NCBI RefSeq assembly: GCF_024256385.1
Contig: NZ_JAMLFW010000002.1
Location: 2,125,188 to 2,189,187, forward strand
Source: Anatilimnocola floriformis
GTDB lineage: Bacteria; Planctomycetota; Planctomycetia; Pirellulales; Pirellulaceae
Direction of reading: 5' to 3'
Length of the DNA stretch: 64,000 nucleotides
In this document: positions 59,914 through 64,000 of the stretch, in pieces
Position numbering within the stretch: the first letter of the stretch is position 1
Layout of the letters: every line of letters starts with the position of its first letter
Position numbers and translations under genes: made by a program
The notes under the pieces: generated by a model
The model's database searches: none
Told to the model about the DNA's origin: nothing
The model's input: only the letters and a program-made list of their open reading frames with translations

Positions 59914-60212
59914 CGCAATCTCCTGGCGAAGATGCCTGTTGGTCCGCCATCGCCCCGGCGGCGGACTTCCCTTTCATATTAACCAGTTCGAGGCGTGGGA
60001 GCGAGCGGCGTTTTATTGCGTGAGCAGACGATGAGGTGATTGGGCGATCGGGTGAGCCTATGAACCGGACAAAGTGTCCGATCCTGCAATCCCATCGCCC
60101 GGTCGCCCCATCTCCACAGGCTGCCGCCCGCCCACTCCCCGCATCGGCCGCCGCTCCTATAATCACAGAACAACTTTTCCCAGCAAAGACACGATTTTTT
60201 CAGGACGAATTC

Positions 60213-61262
60213 ATGCCCGAGCATGTGGTAATCATCGGAAGCGGCCCTGCCGGTTGGTCGGCAGCCATTTATGCAGCGCGGGCCAATTTGCATCCCATCG
60301 TGTTCGAAGGGGCCATTACCGAATCGAACCGCATCGCCGGCACACTCCCCCTCGGCCAGCTGAATCTGACGACGGAAGTCGAGAACTATGCGGGTTTTCC
60401 CTCGGGCAACCTGGCTGGTTACATCAAATCGGCCATCCCTGAGGATCGGCAGAACGAATTCATGATCGAAGAACATCCGCACGCGGTGACGGGCCCTGAG
60501 CTGATGAACCTGATGCGGCAGCAAGCGACCAACTTCGGCGCCAAGATCATCACCGACGACATCGTTTCGGTCGATCTCAGCAAGCGGCCATTCGTGGTGA
60601 AGTCGTCGGAAGGTCAAACCGTCGAAACGCACACGATCATCATTTCAACCGGCGCCCGGGCCAATTACCTCGGCCTGCCGTCGGAAGAACGCTTCAAGAA
60701 TCGGGGCGTGAGCGCGTGCGCCGTTTGCGATGGTGCGTTGCCGCGATTCCGCAACAAGCCGCTGGTCGTTGTCGGCGGTGGCGACTCAGCCGTGGAAGAA
60801 GCGACCTACTTGAGCAAGTACGCCTCGACCGTTCACATGCTGATGCGGCGCGACGTATTCCGCGCGTCGAAGATCATGAAAGACCGCGCCGAATCGAACC
60901 CGAAGATCAAGATCCACTTCTTCCGCGAAGTCGACGAGGTCCTCGGCGACGACAAGACTGGCGTGAGCGGTATCCGCCTGAAGAACAATCAGGACGGCAC
61001 GCGCGACGAGATCGCCGCGACTGGCCTGTTCGTGGCGATCGGCCACACGCCGAACACGGCGTTCCTCAAGGGCCAACTCGAGCTGAACGAGAAGGGCTAC
61101 ATCAAGTACAGCACACCCTTCCGCACCTACACGAGCGTGCCGGGTGTGTTTGCCGCGGGCGATGTGGCCGACGATTACTATCGCCAGGCCATCACTTCGG
61201 CAGGGACCGGCTGCATGGCAGCCCTCGATGCCGAACGGTTCCTCGCCGCCGAAGGCCTCTAA
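60213..61262 (+). CDS. trxB: Thioredoxin reductase-like flavoprotein
   Basis: 349 residues; ATG at 60213. FAD motif [20 protein letters not shown], redox-active pair in [13 protein letters not shown] (CxxC), NADPH motif [20 protein letters not shown] and the C-terminal FAD site [20 protein letters not shown]. Slightly longer than the classical enzyme (about 320) at the N-terminal side of the FAD domain because of the GGWSA insertion region, otherwise typical. Would reduce thioredoxin with NADPH. Upstream open frame is not credible as a start. Separated by 18 bases from the permease gene. Confidence 0.92.
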   Translation: MPEHVVIIGSGPAGWSAAIYAARANLHPIVFEGAITESNRIAGTLPLGQLNLTTEVENYAGFPSGNLAGYIKSAIPEDRQNEFMIEEHPHAVTGPELMNLMRQQATNFGAKIITDDIVSVDLSKRPFVVKSSEGQTVETHTIIISTGARANYLGLPSEERFKNRGVSACAVCDGALPRFRNKPLVVVGGGDSAVEEATYLSKYASTVHMLMRRDVFRASKIMKDRAESNPKIKIHFFREVDEVLGDDKTGVSGIRLKNNQDGTRDEIAATGLFVAIGHTPNTAFLKGQLELNEKGYIKYSTPFRTYTSVPGVFAAGDVADDYYRQAITSAGTGCMAALDAERFLAAEGL

Positions 61263-61280
61263 TACGAAGCCAAATCGCCG

Positions 61281-62768
61281 ATGATCGAGCACTTGATGTC
61301 GGCGGCAGCGCTGCAACAGCTCAAGCTGTCGCTGCTGCTCGCCGTCGGCTCGGCGGCGATTGCAATTGCGTTTGCCTTGCCGCTCGCTGTTCTCTTGATG
61401 CGAGCGCCGGTTGTCGGTCTGCGGGCCGCGTGGTTTGTATTGGCCCTGCTGCTGTTCGCGCCCCTCTATGTGCAACTCGCCGGCTGGGATGCCGTCGGCG
61501 CTTGGACCGGTTGGTACGGCCGCATGGCGCCCGAAGCGTTCTTGAGCGGCATTGCCGCGTCCACCTGGGTGCATGGAGTCGCTGCCGTTCCCTGGGCGAC
61601 GGTTGTGATCGCGGCAGGTATTCAACAGTTGCCGCGCAAGGAAGAAGAACTCGCGCTGCTCGAAGCGCCGCCGCTGACGATGTTCTGGCACGTGATCCTG
61701 CCGCGACTCGCTCCTTGGATGGTTGTCGCCGGCAGCCTGGCCATGGTCACCGCCTGGCAAGACATGACTGTGACCAACGTCTACCTCGTGCCAACGGTCA
61801 CCGAGGGGATCTACAACCAGCTGGCCCTCAACGCAAGTGACTCGGCCATTTATCTGCTGCCGGGCTTCGTGGTCGTCGGCGGCTTGTTCGCGCTCGGCAT
61901 GTTCGCCGCCCACTTTTTGCTGACGGCTGACTTTCCTACCACTTCGCCGGGGCGAATCGACTGGTCGAAAGGTCGCTTGGCGACACTTGTCGTTTGGACT
62001 TTTTTGTTATTCCTCGCCGGCGTGCCGTTATTCGTTTTGATTCGACAAGCCGGATTGCAATTGCGTCTGGAAGAAAATCATCTGGCGCGGCAGTGGAGCT
62101 TTCAGCACTTCGGCAGCTCTCTGTGGCGCACCGTGCGCACGATGCATCGAGAATATCTGTGGACGCTACTCACCGCTGCCGTGGCCGCGAGCTTGTCGCT
62201 ATTCATCGCGACAACCGCTGCCTGGTGGGCGCGCAGCGGCGGTTGGCGATTGCTCATCGTGGGACTTATCTCCGTAATCCTGCTCGCCACGCCAGGACCG
62301 CTCGTCGGGATGGGGGTGATTCAAGTGCTCAATCGGCGAGAGATTCCCGGCTTCACCTATCTCTATGATCGAACGATCGCGGCGCCGGCGCTAGCACAAG
62401 CGGCGCGATCGCTGCCGATTCTGCTGCTCATTGTCTGGCATGCAATCGCACACTTTGATCGCAGTCAGCAAGAAGCAGCCGCTCTTGATGGCTGCGGGCC
62501 GTGGACGATTCTCAGGAAAATCGTGCTACCGCAGCGCTGGCCGGCGCTCGCTGCCGCTTGGGGATTCGCCGTGGCGATCGCGCTTGGCGATGTCAGTTGC
62601 TCGCTGCTGGTCATTCCGCCCGGCATGGACACAGTCGCCCGACGCATCTTCGGCTTGGTCCATTCCGGCGTCGACGATCAGGTCGCCGCCGCTTGTTTGC
62701 TGCTGATGACCTTGCTCGCTGGCCTGGCCATCGCGGTTCGCAGTTTTACCGCGCGGGCTACGGCTTAA
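61281..62768 (+). CDS. Two-domain ABC transporter permease (ThiP/FbpB-like)
   Basis: 495 residues with about 11-12 membrane helices. Two EAA-type loops that contact the ATPase: EEELALLEAPPLTMFWHVIL in the first half and QQEAAALDGCGPWTILRKIV in the second. This single-chain arrangement is typical of permeases for iron, thiamine or similar ligands. No ATPase or binding-protein gene is next to it in the window; on its left is trxB and on the right a convergent LRR gene, so the partners are elsewhere or it is an orphan. Specificity is unknown. Confidence 0.85.
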   Translation: MIEHLMSAAALQQLKLSLLLAVGSAAIAIAFALPLAVLLMRAPVVGLRAAWFVLALLLFAPLYVQLAGWDAVGAWTGWYGRMAPEAFLSGIAASTWVHGVAAVPWATVVIAAGIQQLPRKEEELALLEAPPLTMFWHVILPRLAPWMVVAGSLAMVTAWQDMTVTNVYLVPTVTEGIYNQLALNASDSAIYLLPGFVVVGGLFALGMFAAHFLLTADFPTTSPGRIDWSKGRLATLVVWTFLLFLAGVPLFVLIRQAGLQLRLEENHLARQWSFQHFGSSLWRTVRTMHREYLWTLLTAAVAASLSLFIATTAAWWARSGGWRLLIVGLISVILLATPGPLVGMGVIQVLNRREIPGFTYLYDRTIAAPALAQAARSLPILLLIVWHAIAHFDRSQQEAAALDGCGPWTILRKIVLPQRWPALAAAWGFAVAIALGDVSCSLLVIPPGMDTVARRIFGLVHSGVDDQVAAACLLLMTLLAGLAIAVRSFTARATA

Positions 62769-63690
62769 TCATTTTCTCCAGCGCGCTCGCCTGCTCTTCC
62801 GTCATCGGTTTGAAATCGATCGTCACGTTCGGCAGATCTTTTTTGAGCAACTCAATATCCTCCACGCTGATGGCGATTCGCTCGAGCGACAGCTTTTTCA
62901 GATTCGGCAGCGAGTGCAGCTTCGCAAGTGCGGTGCGCGACAGCTTCGCCTCATCCAAGCCGAGATTCTCGAGCGATTTCATTTGCACCAGCACATCGAG
63001 CGTTTCATCGCTCAAGCTCGGCGGGCTCGGCTTGCCGTCGTACTTCCGCAGTCGTTGGCCGAGGCGTAACGCTTTGAGATTCTTCAGCGGCAGCAGGTGC
63101 TGATTGCCAGCTTCGGTTTGAAAGGTGTGCCATGTGCTGAAGCTCGTCAGCTGCGTCAGCTTGCCGACCGCGGCCATCCCTTCGTCATTGAAGGGCGAAC
63201 CGGCGATGGTCAGCCGTTCGAGTTTCGTCATCGGCGCGAAATGAGCGACGCCGGTACCGATGAATTCCTTGCTCCCCCATGACGGATGAAAGAAGCTCAT
63301 GGCCTTCAGATTGGCGAGCTGCGCGAGCGGCTTCAAGCCGTCGTCGGTCACTGAGATGCCGTCGGTGTTGAGCTCTTCCAGGTTCGCCAGCTTCGTGAGC
63401 AACGGCATGGTTTCGTTATTCAAACCTTTGCACGAGCCGTAGAGAGTGAGCTTTTTCAAATTGCTCAGACCGCTGATGAGCTTGAATTCCGCCTCGCCTA
63501 GTTTCGAACAATCACGAAACGACAACTGCGTCGGCTCAGCCCCCATCGCCGGTTGAAACTGACCGCCGAGATCGGTCAACGTCTTGATCGGATCAACTAC
63601 GGCCTCGCGCGGCGCGTCTGGTTCGGCAGCGACGAGCGGTGCAGCGAGCAGAAGCAATGACATCCAGCAACGAACAAATGTATTTGACAT
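62758..63690 (-). CDS. Secreted leucine-rich-repeat protein
   Basis: 310 residues with a signal peptide (MSNTFVRCWMSLLLLAAPLVAAEPD). From about residue 60 it consists of LRRs (GLSNLKKLTLYGSCKGLNNE, LTKLANLEELNTDGISVTDD, LAQLANLKAMSFFHPSWG, LPNLKKLSLERIAISVEDIE) that usually bind proteins. No enzymatic domain. It overlaps the end of the convergent permease gene by 11 bases. Confidence 0.88.
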   Translation of the reverse strand: MSNTFVRCWMSLLLLAAPLVAAEPDAPREAVVDPIKTLTDLGGQFQPAMGAEPTQLSFRDCSKLGEAEFKLISGLSNLKKLTLYGSCKGLNNETMPLLTKLANLEELNTDGISVTDDGLKPLAQLANLKAMSFFHPSWGSKEFIGTGVAHFAPMTKLERLTIAGSPFNDEGMAAVGKLTQLTSFSTWHTFQTEAGNQHLLPLKNLKALRLGQRLRKYDGKPSPPSLSDETLDVLVQMKSLENLGLDEAKLSRTALAKLHSLPNLKKLSLERIAISVEDIELLKKDLPNVTIDFKPMTEEQASALEKMIKP

Positions 63691-63763
63691 GTTGAATCTT
63701 CAGACCTCAGAAATTGGAGCGGTCGTGACATTGTAAGTGACCACCACGTGGCCCGCACAAGTC

Positions 63764-63835
63764 GTCGACCGCTCCGCGGTCGATGAATGGAAGATACCAT
63801 CCGCGCGCCCAGGAATAAGCGCCAGCGAAACTCCG
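63764..63835. repeat. 72-bp dispersed repeat, family E copy 2
   Basis: Counterpart of 32559-32632. Followed after about 35 bases by a family D repeat in opposite orientation, whereas copy 1 directly abuts one. Lies upstream of the LRR gene. Confidence 0.8.
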
Positions 63836-63869
63836 GCGTTCGCCGAACTCACGCCGAAGCGATTTTCGC

Positions 63870-63911
63870 TCCCTCTCCTCGGTACTCCGGGGAGAGGGTT
63901 GGGGTGAGGGG
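63870..63911. repeat. CCCTCACCCC... repeat, family D (inverse orientation)
   Basis: Copy TCCCTCTCCTCGGTACTCCG...GGTTGGGGTGAGGGG, in reverse orientation to those at 32633 and 54953. Confidence 0.85.
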
Positions 63912-63945
63912 TTGAAGCGGTTTAAGACGTTACTTCAGCGACCGC

Positions 63946-64000
63946 TTAAAACAACTCATCGTTGCCCATGCCGTTGGCGTTGAAGTCTTGGGCTTCGCCG
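63946..64000 (-). CDS. C-terminal end of a minus-strand gene, cut by window end (tentative)
   Basis: The last 18 codons read GEAQDFNANGMGNDELF and then a stop at 63946. No family can be named from 17 residues, but the polar, Asn/Gly/Asp-rich ending is plausible, and the family D repeat just downstream of it fits an intergenic boundary. It could also be non-coding. Confidence 0.35.
   Translation of the reverse strand, partial: GEAQDFNANGMGNDELF

Overview
ORGANISM. The window reads as a GC-rich planctomycete chromosome, most like Pirellulales. The pointers are a DUF1549/DUF1553 protein, a very large secreted propeller protein with a C-terminal cytochrome c (PVC type), a neutral/alkaline ceramidase-like protein, an SHD1-domain protein, several secreted PQQ-like, EF-hand, HEAT and LRR proteins, BlaI/M56 regulators, and many short genes with no recognisable family. 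No rRNA, tRNA, CRISPR array, transposase or phage gene was found. Genus is not assigned. LAYOUT. 1-8.5 kb: 3' end of glmS, then secreted low-complexity or cell-surface proteins (SHD1 protein, metzincin protease, Met/Ala/Pro-rich proteins, HMA lipoprotein). 8.5-24 kb: ceramidase-like protein, glgC, isochorismatase-ThuA fusion, tyrS, sugar epimerase, 2-hydroxyacid dehydrogenase, a 764-residue coiled-coil protein, a HEAT lipoprotein and an IF-1-like protein. 24-36 kb: recA, HtrA-type protease and GT-C glycosyltransferase (the last two overlapping), a peptidase-like lipoprotein, a BlaI/M56 pair, lactonase, cyanophycinase-like and beta-lactamase-like enzymes. 36-45.5 kb: DUF1549/1553 protein, coaB, then a four-gene amidoligase locus (circularly permuted ATP-grasp; alpha-E; a fused ATP-grasp/alpha-E paralogue; transglutaminase). 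45.5-64 kb: cytochrome-propeller protein, PQQ-like protein, a ParE/antitoxin pair, a CheX-like protein, DUF2293 protein, a PP2C/EF-hand/HEAT-propeller operon, thioredoxin reductase-like protein, ABC permease and LRR protein. HOW GENES WORK TOGETHER. The clearest units are the amidoligase locus (39.3-45.5 kb), preceded by a sequence with the spacing of a sigma-54 promoter; blaI-M56, transcribed from a near-consensus promoter embedded in direct repeats; htrA-GT; the toxin-antitoxin pair; and PP2C/EF-hand/HEAT. REPEATS. Intergenic DNA is unusually rich in paired palindromes of at least nine families (REPIN or MITE type), three of them with copies far apart in the window. STANDOUT. In the amidoligase locus the second ATP-grasp copy, fused to alpha-E, has lost residues that the stand-alone copy keeps at the presumed ATP and metal site, so one active and one degenerate copy may work as a pair.
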